From the NCBI GenBank assembly GCA_007132975.1, contig SLNO01000047.1, positions 1 to 64,000 on the forward strand: a stretch of 64,000 nucleotides of DNA. The letters run 5' to 3'. The translations under genes were made by a program, and so were the position numbers. Each line of letters starts with the position of its first letter. Position 1 is the stretch's first letter. Under the pieces are notes generated by a model. It was given only the letters and a program-made list of their open reading frames with translations, did no database searches and was not told where the DNA came from. Positions 1 to 9,035 of the stretch are shown here, one piece after another. The stretch is from Balneolales bacterium (GTDB taxonomy: Bacteria; Bacteroidota; Rhodothermia; Balneolales; Natronogracilivirgulaceae).

Positions 1-158
1 CAATCTACGTGAGGACGTCCTTTTTGGAAAGATCAAGGCGTTTCGCTTCGAGTTATTCGAATAACCGTACGATTGGACGGAATTCGCCCATCCACATCAT
101 CAATCTCCACGCCGGTTAAACACAGGGCATTTATGCCTTTACTCTTTAAATAAGCTCA

Positions 159-1379
159 ATGAATTTTCTGCTGCTTATCTTCTTTTGTTTTCAGATAATC
201 ATCGCGGATTCTGAAAATGAAACCAGCGTTATAAGTGAGGACTTGATAGCGCAACATACCACCTATTTTGATATTCAGGATGGAAATTTCATTGGTGCAG
301 ATTCACTGATAGTTGCATTAGGGCAGGCCCACTTGGTTGCTCTTGGAGAGTTACACAATCGAACAAGACTTGGTGAATTAACTGTATCGCTGCTGCAGAC
401 ATTAAAGCCTCATGGGTTCAATTATTTTGCCATTGAAACCGGTCCCTATTCCGCCCGAAAACTTCAGCAGCTAATCCGCAATGGCAAACCTGAAGTATCC
501 GCTTTTTATGCAGCGTATTCATCACGGATATACGACATCATCCCCATTCCCTTTTTTAAAGGTGAAACCGATTTGCGTTTTCTTGCCGCCGCAGATTTTA
601 TGGGCTATGAACTTTGGGGGCTGGACCAGGAATTCTACTTTTCGTACGCCTACCTGATTGATGAGCTTGCGGATCTGGCCGGCGAATCCATGTCCCGGGA
701 TCAGCAGAGGCTTCACAGAAAACTAACACGAAGAGTCTACCGGCTGGACAGGCGGAATCAGTTCAGGGAATTATTTATCAGCAGCTTTCACCGCAGCTGC
801 CGTCTTAAAAGCGATGCTGATCTTCAGGCATACCTGGAAAGTTTTACGCATTCCGATGACCCCGATATCAATCAAATTTCAGACGCTCTTCAAAAAACAT
901 TGGAAATTTACTGTATGGCTGAGAAGGGCCGAGCCAGCGAACCTGTTCGAATCAGCTATTTTAAAGAAAATTTCAACCGTAATTTTGAAGCGGCATTGGA
1001 GGCAAACCCGGAACCCAAAGTCTTTCTCAAAATGGGATCCTTTCACATGGGGCGGCATCGCAGCCCGCTAAACCTTTACGATATCGGAAATCATGTGTCC
1101 CAAATTGCTGAGTCCCGAAACCAAACATCTGTTCATATCTACTATCTGAATCGATTTTTTGAAGGCCGGGACGTAAAGGGTCGTAGTGGTTGGGAGGATT
1201 TTGAGCGTTTTATAAGCGTCGGAGATAAAGAAAAATGGGCTCTTGTGGATTTGCGGTCTCTTCGTGAACAGATATCCAACCAAACACTCACTGGAAGGCC
1301 ATTTGAAATACAAACCATACAGAACTATGACTTCATCATAATCGCCCCACAAGATGATTGGGTTGAAAGGCATTGGTGA
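159..1379 (+). CDS. Erythromycin esterase / ChaN-like family protein, probably exported
   Basis: 406-aa ORF with N-terminal hydrophobic segment; motifs 'LVALGELHNRTRLGE', 'FAIETGPYSARK', 'VFLKMGSFHMGRHRSPLN..DIGN' resemble the erythromycin-esterase-like superfamily. Confidence 0.65.
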   Translation: MNFLLLIFFCFQIIIADSENETSVISEDLIAQHTTYFDIQDGNFIGADSLIVALGQAHLVALGELHNRTRLGELTVSLLQTLKPHGFNYFAIETGPYSARKLQQLIRNGKPEVSAFYAAYSSRIYDIIPIPFFKGETDLRFLAAADFMGYELWGLDQEFYFSYAYLIDELADLAGESMSRDQQRLHRKLTRRVYRLDRRNQFRELFISSFHRSCRLKSDADLQAYLESFTHSDDPDINQISDALQKTLEIYCMAEKGRASEPVRISYFKENFNRNFEAALEANPEPKVFLKMGSFHMGRHRSPLNLYDIGNHVSQIAESRNQTSVHIYYLNRFFEGRDVKGRSGWEDFERFISVGDKEKWALVDLRSLREQISNQTLTGRPFEIQTIQNYDFIIIAPQDDWVERHW

Positions 1380-1551
1380 TTGATAACCTTTAGATTGGCA
1401 CGAGACTAAATAAATGATGACAAGGTATAACACGCTCTTCGCTTGGGCATTTTCTGGCATTCCTGAATTGGTGGATTGCATTACAGACACTTTTTACTAA
1501 TCTTTTTAAAATTTTTTTTATTACTGCATTTCACATTTAATCAATGAGATA

Positions 1552-1647
1552 TGAATTGTCCATGACCGTAGCCCGGTCACACTGGAGTATGATTAAAAAC
1601 GTCATGGTCATTCTATGTAACCTTAGAAATCCAAAGTTTTTAACACA
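1552..1647 (+). repeat. Dispersed ~100-bp structured intergenic repeat, copy 1 (first of a tandem pair)
   Basis: ATGAATTGTCCATGACCGTAGCCCGGTCACACTGGAGTATGATTAAAAACGTCATGGTCATTCTATGTAACCTTAGAAATCC...AACAC; directly followed by copy 2 with 96-bp period. Confidence 0.85.
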
Positions 1648-1747
1648 TGAAATGTCCATGACCGGACATCTACCGGTCACACAGGAGTATGATTAAAAAC
1701 GTCATGGACATTCTATGTGACCTTATGAATCCAATGATTTTAAACAC
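1647..1747 (+). repeat. Dispersed ~100-bp structured intergenic repeat, copy 2, abutting the GH3 glucosidase start codon
   Basis: ATGAAATGTCCATGACCGGACATCTACCGGTCACACAGGAGTATGATTAAAAACGTCATGGACATTCTATGTGACCTTATGAATCCAATGATTTTAAACAC then ATGAAAT; perfect 12-bp inverted repeat AATGTCCATGAC/GTCATGGACATT and inner TGACCGG/CCGGTCA. Confidence 0.9.
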
Positions 1748-3970
1748 ATGAAATACGTACTGATCTGCTTCTTTACCATTGCCTGCATCTTCACAACTGC
1801 GAACCTTAATGCCCAGACAACCATCTATCAAAATCCGGAAGCATCCATTGATGAGCGGGTTGAAGACCTTCTGAGACGGATGACCGTTTATGAGAAGATC
1901 GGGCAGATGACCCAGCTCAACATATCCATGATCAACACCACAGGCGCTGCAAGCGATGTGGTCCTGGATGAAGAAAAAGCACGGTATCTCATTCGCAACC
2001 ATCATATCGGGTCGTTTATCAACGGCGATGCCGTTCCACCCGAAACATGGTTCACATTTATATATGAACTCTCACGTGTAGGCCTGGAAGAAAGCAGGCT
2101 GGAGATCCCGGTCATCTATGGTATTGATCACATACACGGTGCCAGCTACCTTGCCGAATCCACCATTTTTCCACATAACATCAACCTTGGCGCCACATTC
2201 AACCCGATCCACGCCTATGCAACCGGGTGGGTAACCGCTTACGAATCAGTAGATATCGGGCATCGCTGGGGTTTTGCGCCCACGATTGACCTTGGCGTGA
2301 ATCCACTCTGGGCCCGTATCTGGGAAACCTATGGCGAGGACCCCCATCTTGCTTCCGAGATGGGTCGAAATTTCATTGAAGGATACCAGGGAAATGAAGA
2401 GATCGCGCCGTACCGGGTTGCGGCCACGGGCAAACATTTTGTTGCATATTCCGATCCAAGGACAGGCTGGGACCGCACACCCGTCCAACTTTCCATGCAG
2501 GCCATTCGTGAGTTCCACCTCCCCCCTTTCCAGGCAGCTGTGGATGCCGGCATCAAAACAATGATGCTGAACAGCGGTGAAGTGAACGGCATACCGGTGC
2601 ACGCATCATACGAGTTTGTCACAGAACTTCTCAGGGATGAAATGGGGTTTGATGGCGTTGTGCTTACCGACTGGGCTGATATTGAAAAGCTGGTCGATTT
2701 GCACAGAACTGCTGAAAACTACAAGGAGGCCGTTTATCAGTCGGTTACAGCCGGGATTGATGTCAGTATGACCCCGCTTGATCTCAATTTTAATACTGCG
2801 CTTAAGGAACTTGTGGATGAGGGACGCATCACGGAGGAGCGGCTTGATGAATCTGTGCGCCGGATACTCCGGCTTAAATTTGAACTTGGCCTTTTTGAGT
2901 ATCCCTTCCCTCGCAGCGACAGGCTTTACAGAATCGGAACGGAAGAGAACAGGCTCAAGGCCCTTGAGGCCGCGCGGGAGTCTATTGTGCTGTTGCGAAA
3001 TGAGAACGACGTTTTGCCGGCCAAAGAACCCAATTTGATCGTAGTTGCGGGGATGTCGGCCAACAGCAAGCGCAATCTGAACGGCGGCTGGACGCTTACC
3101 TGGGCCGGGGGAACTGAGGAGCAGTATCCGGAAGATATGCACACCATTTATACCGCTCTGCAGAAGGAATATCCGGCAGCTGAAATCCGGCTGATCGCAT
3201 CGGAGCTTAGGTCATCTGCAAACCGGGACCTGTTAGACAGCGCAGATTTGATCATCTATGCGGGGGGTGAGGAACCTTATGCGGAGTTCACCGGCAACGT
3301 CACCGATCTGACCTTGCCCAGCGACCAATTATCAGATGTTGCGTTTTTGTCAGAGTCCGAAACGCCGCTTGTGCTGGTCCTTGTGCTGGGAAGGCCGCGG
3401 ATCATCACACCAATAGTTGAGAAGACGGATGCCATCATTTTTACAGGACTGCCCGGATTCGAGGGCGGTGAAGCCATTGCAAATATCATCAGCGGACGTG
3501 TGAATCCAAGTGGAAGGCTGCCCATTTCATATCCCATGTACACGGGACACTTTTCGACCTACAATCACAAACCAAGCGCGATATCCTCATCCGCGCTCTA
3601 CCCTTTTGGTCACGGTCTGTCGTACACAGAGTTTGATTACAGCGATTTACAGCTGGGGAGCCATTCAGTGGGCATGAATGAGTCTTTGACTGCCTCTGTC
3701 ACGGTTACCAACAGCGGTGAAGTTACGGGGATGGAGAGCGTGCTCTGGTACATAACCAACCATGTAGGCAGAATTTCAAGGCCGGTTCTGGAGCTGAAGC
3801 ATTTTGAAAAAATCGAGCTGGAGCCGGGGGAGTCTACCAGGCTGGAGTTTGAATTGGTGCCGCAAAAACATATTTCATACCCGGACCGCTATGGAAACAG
3901 AATACTGGAACCCGGTCGGATTACCGTTAGAGTCGGGGATTTATCGAAAGAGTTCATGCTTGTTGAGTGA
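1748..3970 (+). CDS. bglX: Glycoside hydrolase family 3 beta-glucosidase (BglX-like), secreted
   Basis: 740 aa; signal peptide; 'RMTVYEKIGQMTQ', 'VVLTDWADIE', 'ARESIVLLRNEN', C-terminal fibronectin-III-like domain 'LYPFGHGLSYTEFDYS'. Confidence 0.92.
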   Translation: MKYVLICFFTIACIFTTANLNAQTTIYQNPEASIDERVEDLLRRMTVYEKIGQMTQLNISMINTTGAASDVVLDEEKARYLIRNHHIGSFINGDAVPPETWFTFIYELSRVGLEESRLEIPVIYGIDHIHGASYLAESTIFPHNINLGATFNPIHAYATGWVTAYESVDIGHRWGFAPTIDLGVNPLWARIWETYGEDPHLASEMGRNFIEGYQGNEEIAPYRVAATGKHFVAYSDPRTGWDRTPVQLSMQAIREFHLPPFQAAVDAGIKTMMLNSGEVNGIPVHASYEFVTELLRDEMGFDGVVLTDWADIEKLVDLHRTAENYKEAVYQSVTAGIDVSMTPLDLNFNTALKELVDEGRITEERLDESVRRILRLKFELGLFEYPFPRSDRLYRIGTEENRLKALEAARESIVLLRNENDVLPAKEPNLIVVAGMSANSKRNLNGGWTLTWAGGTEEQYPEDMHTIYTALQKEYPAAEIRLIASELRSSANRDLLDSADLIIYAGGEEPYAEFTGNVTDLTLPSDQLSDVAFLSESETPLVLVLVLGRPRIITPIVEKTDAIIFTGLPGFEGGEAIANIISGRVNPSGRLPISYPMYTGHFSTYNHKPSAISSSALYPFGHGLSYTEFDYSDLQLGSHSVGMNESLTASVTVTNSGEVTGMESVLWYITNHVGRISRPVLELKHFEKIELEPGESTRLEFELVPQKHISYPDRYGNRILEPGRITVRVGDLSKEFMLVE

Positions 3971-4244
3971 GCTTGGTTTGTAACCTCAGTGGACCCCGCC
4001 ACGCGAAGTTATTAAAAAAAGTTTTTGGTTCATGAGCTGGACGCAATCACTGTTTGAATTTTGAAAGACTTAAACATTATTGAGGCACTCTAATCGATAA
4101 ACATATATAGTAACAACAATTTCAAGTCGGGCATAACTTCGATTTGCCGATCCAAGATCTATTGCCTGAAAAGCAATTCAAAGTATTATTGCATCTCCTA
4201 CTAACCAAGTCAAGCCTGTTAAAAACTGGCCCTATGTTAGTCTG

Positions 4245-5105
4245 TTATTGAATGGTATTCTTGTAAATTTTTCCGTCTTTCATGATAATCACGAAGTTGG
4301 TGTCGGGGTCTCTGATAAGGTCAATATCCTCAAGCGGATTGCCCTGAACAAGAAGCAAATCCGCATAAGCACCTTCTTTCACTACTCCCAAATCGCCGGG
4401 ATAGGGGTTACGCTCGCCGGAAAGTTTCAGGATTTGCGCGTTGTTTGAGGTTGCCATGACAAGCAATTCTGCAGGGGTAAAAAATCCGCTCAATTTTGCC
4501 AGGTGCGCGCCATGATTTCTGTTTCCTGCCGGGTTGAATAACATATCGGTTCCCCACGCTACTTTCACATTGTGCTTTTTTGCCAGCTCAAAAGCCCGCT
4601 CTGTTCCCTCAGAAACCATGATCTGCTTTACACGACTTGGCCCTGTTTGCGGATTGGCAAATTCATCATCAAAGAAGGGTTGCAAACTCCACCAAACATC
4701 ATATTCTGCCATCATCATCACGGTCTCTTCATCGAGCAGCTGTCCGTGTTCAATACTTTTCACCCCGGCTCTGATGGCTAATTGAACGGCCTCTGGGGTG
4801 TAAGCGTGAATCATCACATAGGTACCCCAGTTTTCAGCAGCTTGAACGGCCACACGGATCTCCTCATAGGTGTATTGGACGGCATCCAGCGGATCATACA
4901 TAGAAGCAACACCTCCGCCTCCGGCCAGCTTAATGTGGCTTGCACCTAACATCAGCTGTTCTCTTGCTCTTCGCGTTACCTCGTCAACACCGTCAGCTAT
5001 TGCTGATACGCCCATCGTTTCTACGCGAGACAGCTGAGACATGGGCGTTCTGGGGACTTCGTGGGGCAAGCGGAAATCACCGTGTCCCGCAGTTTGACTG
5101 ATCAT
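4245..5105 (-). pseudogene. Amidohydrolase family protein (imidazolonepropionase-like), N-terminally truncated
   Basis: Strong C-terminal amidohydrolase features ('GASHIKLAGGGGVAS', 'VMIHAYTPEAVQLAIRAGVKSIEHG', 'VAWGTDM', 'GVVKEGAYADLLLVQGNPLEDI'), but the N-terminal metal-binding HxH region is missing. Homologous-looking codons (NIRVGIQFYPAGA) continue upstream of the ATG until an in-frame TAG. Confidence 0.75.
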
Positions 5106-5197
5106 GGCACCGGCAGGATAAAATTGGATGCCAACCCGTATATTGCCACGTTCATTCTCCTATTCAGTTCTAATCCTGCAGAATTCTATACATAGTC

Positions 5198-6313
5198 ATG
5201 CCCTTATTTCGCCGTGTCCTGCGCCGGCTTCAGGAAGAGGCCCTGCTTGCCATATTACTGGTATTGTTCATTCCACTCTTCCTGCTTGCACCGGTTTCAG
5301 CTGATGGACTTGCAGCATTGGTTGACTGGAAAACCATCGGCGCACTTGCGGGACTCATGGTGCTCAGCAGGGGGCTTGAGGCAAGCGGTTTCCTGGCCTT
5401 TACCGGACGCAGAATGCTTGCCGAAATCCGCAATGAGAGAACGCTGGCGATCGTCCTGGTACTTTTTTCTGCCGCACTTTCCGCATTGATCACCAATGAT
5501 GTAGCCCTTTTTATAGTGGTTCCAATCACTCTCAGTCTCGGCCTGGTCGCCTACCTCCCGGTTGGCCGTCTTGTGATATTCGAAGCCCTCGCGGTGAATG
5601 CCGGATCTGCTGTCAGCCCGATTGGCAATCCACAAAACCTGTTTCTCTGGCAGGTATCGGGAGCATCCTTCACGGAGTTTCTTCTGACTATGATCCCTCT
5701 CAGTTTGTGCCTCATGTTGTTACTTATGATTGCTGTGCCATTGGGTTTTTCGAAGAAAGAAATTGTTTTGAAACAGATCGATACGGGACCCGAAATCAAC
5801 CGGAAACTGCTGATCATATCCCTGCTCCTTTATCCTGTATTTCTGATCCTTACCGATCAGGGATTTGCCATGTATGCTGCCGTTGGCCTTATTCTGCTAT
5901 TTCTGTTCATATCACGTGAAGTACTTCTCGGGGTCGATTGGCTGCTTCTGCTCGTATTTATCATGATGTTTGTGGATCTGGGCCTGCTTGCAACACTGCC
6001 TTCTGTTGCAGCACAGGCAAACTACATCGACGTACTGCCGGGCGGAATCTTCTCGGCTGGTGTAATACTGTCACAGGTGATGTCGAACGTGCCGGCCGCC
6101 ATATTCCTGGAGGCGTTTACAGACGACTGGCAGCTGCTAGCATGGGGTGCAAGCGTTGGTGGATTTGGCCTGGGAATCGGCTCACTTGCAAATCTTATTG
6201 CAATGCGCCTGGCCCGCGGTCAGGCCCGCTGGACAGAGTTCCACATTTGGTCAGTTCCCCTTCTGATCACCGGGAGTGCCATTGCATTTGGATTGATTTT
6301 CCGGGTGCTGTGA
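5198..6313 (+). CDS. SLC13 / ArsB-like anion permease
   Basis: 371 aa, about 10 hydrophobic segments; 'VNAGSAVSPIGNPQNLFLW', 'MSNVPAAIFL' motifs of the ArsB/NhaD/citrate permease superfamily. Confidence 0.85.
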   Translation: MPLFRRVLRRLQEEALLAILLVLFIPLFLLAPVSADGLAALVDWKTIGALAGLMVLSRGLEASGFLAFTGRRMLAEIRNERTLAIVLVLFSAALSALITNDVALFIVVPITLSLGLVAYLPVGRLVIFEALAVNAGSAVSPIGNPQNLFLWQVSGASFTEFLLTMIPLSLCLMLLLMIAVPLGFSKKEIVLKQIDTGPEINRKLLIISLLLYPVFLILTDQGFAMYAAVGLILLFLFISREVLLGVDWLLLLVFIMMFVDLGLLATLPSVAAQANYIDVLPGGIFSAGVILSQVMSNVPAAIFLEAFTDDWQLLAWGASVGGFGLGIGSLANLIAMRLARGQARWTEFHIWSVPLLITGSAIAFGLIFRVL

Positions 6314-6520
6314 GAACTGGTACAGAGCCACCTGATAGAATTTCTGAGTTGCAGCTCACACCCTGAGATTGATGATCCATGAATTGGTAGCAAACGACCT
6401 GGCAATCTGCTACATTCAACTTTACTGAGCAGGCGAATTGAATCGCGCAGACCACATTGAAACTCTAAAACGCCTTTCGGATATCCAATGAACCGCACGG
6501 TACCATCCTGAAGGCAGCAG

Positions 6521-6715
6521 ATGACAGTTGGTATGGAATTAATTCTGATCGCCGTCTTTATAATTACCTGCGGCGTTATTATTCTTCGACGGTCTAAATG
6601 TCTGAAGCAATGCAGCTGGCCTGGAATTGTTTTTTTAATTTTCGTGATTGCGGTGATACTTTTTCTCGTATGGCTGACCATCATGGTGATCTTTGTTGGG
6701 CCATCGATGCGTTGA
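6521..6715 (+). CDS. Small hypothetical membrane protein
   Basis: 64 aa, two hydrophobic segments; no recognised family. Confidence 0.35.
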   Translation: MTVGMELILIAVFIITCGVIILRRSKCLKQCSWPGIVFLIFVIAVILFLVWLTIMVIFVGPSMR

Positions 6716-6858
6716 GAATAATTGGTTATTCACGCTGATGTGCGCACCCGACTAATGCATTGATTGGCAGACACTTGGTCAAATACCTGGCCAGGTTGCT
6801 CTAACCAGTCCATCCCGGCATTCAGTGGCCAGATCATGCAACTCTAGCTTATTGACTT

Positions 6859-7470
6859 ATGATCCTATATTATTTTGATCTCGCAGGCGTCGCCGTATTC
6901 GCTGTGAGCGGTGTGCTTGCCGCACGAGACAGAAGGCTGGACCTTCTGGGTGTAATTGTGATTGCAGCAATCACCGCCATTGGGGGCGGCACCCTGCGCG
7001 ATCTCCTCCTGAACCGGTATCCGATCTTCTGGACCACTGACATTCTTTACCTGATAGTCATCATCGCTGCAGCATTGCTCACCGTAGCTTATGTCCGGCT
7101 TAGACCTCCACCGCAAAAGGCGCTTCTCGTGGCTGATGCTTTCGGTCTTGGACTGTTTGCACTCTCAGGTGCGCAGGTGGCCGAAGCAGCCAACTATCCC
7201 GCAATCATCGTGGTACTGATGGGCACCATGACCGGTGTTGCCGGTGGAGTCCTGCGGGATGTCATCACCGCGCAAATCCCGCTCATATTGCGGCGGGACA
7301 TATACGCCACCGCTGCCATCGCCGGCATCATCCTGTATCTGATCCTGAAGGCACTTGGTCTCGATAGTTCTGCAGCATTTGGGATCGGCATGGCCATGGT
7401 GATTGCGCTGCGGCTATTCGCCATCCACAAAGGCTTGCAGTTACCCATATTCCGCATGTCTGAGCGGTGA
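6859..7470 (+). CDS. Trimeric intracellular cation channel family protein (UPF0126/YadS-like)
   Basis: Duplicated 'DLAGVAVFAVSGVLAARDRRLDLLGVIVIAAITAIGGGTLRDLLL' and 'DAFGLGLFALSGAQ...GVAGGVLRDV' motifs. Confidence 0.93.
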   Translation: MILYYFDLAGVAVFAVSGVLAARDRRLDLLGVIVIAAITAIGGGTLRDLLLNRYPIFWTTDILYLIVIIAAALLTVAYVRLRPPPQKALLVADAFGLGLFALSGAQVAEAANYPAIIVVLMGTMTGVAGGVLRDVITAQIPLILRRDIYATAAIAGIILYLILKALGLDSSAAFGIGMAMVIALRLFAIHKGLQLPIFRMSER

Positions 7471-7533
7471 GCTGCATCATAAATCGATGATCTGCCAACA
7501 TTCGGCGGAGGTCCCGCTTGCCAGTTATCCCTC

Positions 7534-8901
7534 TCAACCGGCTAGAAGGCTCGTAAGGAAATAGGTGCTAAGCCCCAGGTAAATCGAAACGCCGGTTATA
7601 TCGGTGATTGTAGTGAGGACTGGTCCGGTCATCATGGCCGGATCGCCGCCCCAGCGCTTGATCAGGAACGGAAGGGTGCCTCCGACAATCCCTGCGATCA
7701 AAACGTTGCACGCCAGTGCGGCACCGGCAACCAGTCCAAGAACCAGGTTGGCCTGGATGATGAAAGCGATGACGGTAAAGAGGACGCCGAGGGCCAGGCC
7801 GTTGCACAGGCCGACGATGATCTCTTTTCTGGTCGCCCGCCAGTATTCGTTCAGCCTTGCCTCTCCCAGTGCTATGCTGCGAATGGATACCGACAGTGCC
7901 TGAATGCCGACGTTCCCGCCCATATCCGTGATCATGGGCAGAAATATGGCGAGTGCGGCCACGGCTTCAATGGTGGCTTCAAATGATGCTATTACCGCAA
8001 CGGCGCCCAGGTTCAGGAATACGTTACCCGCCATCCATGGAAGCCTTTTTTTTACGGACCCGAGAGGCGGCGTGTAGAAAGACTCATCGGCCGAGGTTGC
8101 ACCCATGTGCATGAACATATCCACCATGTTCATGGACAGCACTTCCACGGCGTCGTCGGCCATCAGAACGCCAATAATGCTGTCATCCTCATTCAGGACC
8201 GGGAGCATTTGAAAACGCCGGTTCTGCAATAGCTGCGAGGCCATGATCGCATCGTCCGTGGCGTGAACTGCCACCACATTGGGCACCATGATCTCATCCA
8301 CGACTTTTGACGGTTCGGTTCGGATGAGGTCTTTCATGGAAATAACCCCCTGCGGTTTGCCTTTCCCGTTCACCACGTAGACATAATTTTTGCTTTCAAT
8401 ACGATGCGATGCATCCTTGATGGCGATGAGCGTCTGCTGGACCGTTGTGCCCATCTTGACCGCGATGAAGTAGGTGTTCATGTGCGATCCGACCGTGCCT
8501 TTTTCGTAGCGCATCAGTTCCCGGATCATCGATTCAAGATTCGGGTTGATCATGCCCAGTAGTGTGCCAGCTTTTTCCGCATTCATTGCTTGCATGATAT
8601 CCGCTGCCTTGTCAACAGGGATGTCATCGATGAGTTTGGAACCGATATCCGGATTCATTTCTCCCAGGATCTCGGCCGACATCTGGGAGCTGAAATGCGA
8701 AAGGATCTTGCCGGCCTGCTTCTGATCAGCAGCTTCCAGGAAAGCAATTATGAGGTCATAATTCCGGTCGGTCAGGATTTGTGCCACCCTTCCGGCCGAG
8801 ATATTCTGAGCGCTCAGTACAGCTTCTCCAATGTTCCATTCATCGAGATCGCTTGTGAATTTTTCCCAATATGACTGAAGGACTTCCGGTTCAAGGATCA
8901 T
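7534..8901 (-). CDS. mgtE: Magnesium transporter MgtE
   Basis: MgtE N domain, CBS pair, and transmembrane domain ('RLPWMAGNVFLNLGAVAV', 'LPMITDMGGNVGIQALSVSIRSIALGE', 'DPAMMTGPVLTTITDITGVSIYL'). Confidence 0.95.
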   Translation of the reverse strand: MILEPEVLQSYWEKFTSDLDEWNIGEAVLSAQNISAGRVAQILTDRNYDLIIAFLEAADQKQAGKILSHFSSQMSAEILGEMNPDIGSKLIDDIPVDKAADIMQAMNAEKAGTLLGMINPNLESMIRELMRYEKGTVGSHMNTYFIAVKMGTTVQQTLIAIKDASHRIESKNYVYVVNGKGKPQGVISMKDLIRTEPSKVVDEIMVPNVVAVHATDDAIMASQLLQNRRFQMLPVLNEDDSIIGVLMADDAVEVLSMNMVDMFMHMGATSADESFYTPPLGSVKKRLPWMAGNVFLNLGAVAVIASFEATIEAVAALAIFLPMITDMGGNVGIQALSVSIRSIALGEARLNEYWRATRKEIIVGLCNGLALGVLFTVIAFIIQANLVLGLVAGAALACNVLIAGIVGGTLPFLIKRWGGDPAMMTGPVLTTITDITGVSIYLGLSTYFLTSLLAG

Positions 8902-9035
8902 ATCTCAATCTGTTATATTGCTTTGGTTGTTTGTAAACTGTTTATTTCGATTTAATTATAACATCAATTGAATAAAACACAAACTGGCATATTGGAGCCG
9001 GTTCAACGCTTTTGAAAGTCTGTTAAACAATATTT

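Noticed and set aside
1519-1530. Shared 12-mer TTATTACTGCAT at about 1519 and in the 12240-12270 intergenic region
   Set aside because: Short AT-rich match in two AT-rich gaps; likely chance.
1675-1722. Third pairing GGTCACA (1675-1681) with TGTGACC (1716-1722) as an alternative stem of the element
   Set aside because: It is perfect only in copy 2, shortened in the 56 kb copy, mismatched in copy 1, and absent from the 24 kb copy, where the tail stays constant while the hairpin arm changes, so it is not supported by covariation.
1552-1747. Integron attC or CRISPR interpretation of the ~100-bp repeats
   Set aside because: No GTTRRRY-type boundary, no integrase or cas genes in the window, and units are dispersed tens of kb apart rather than forming a spacer array.
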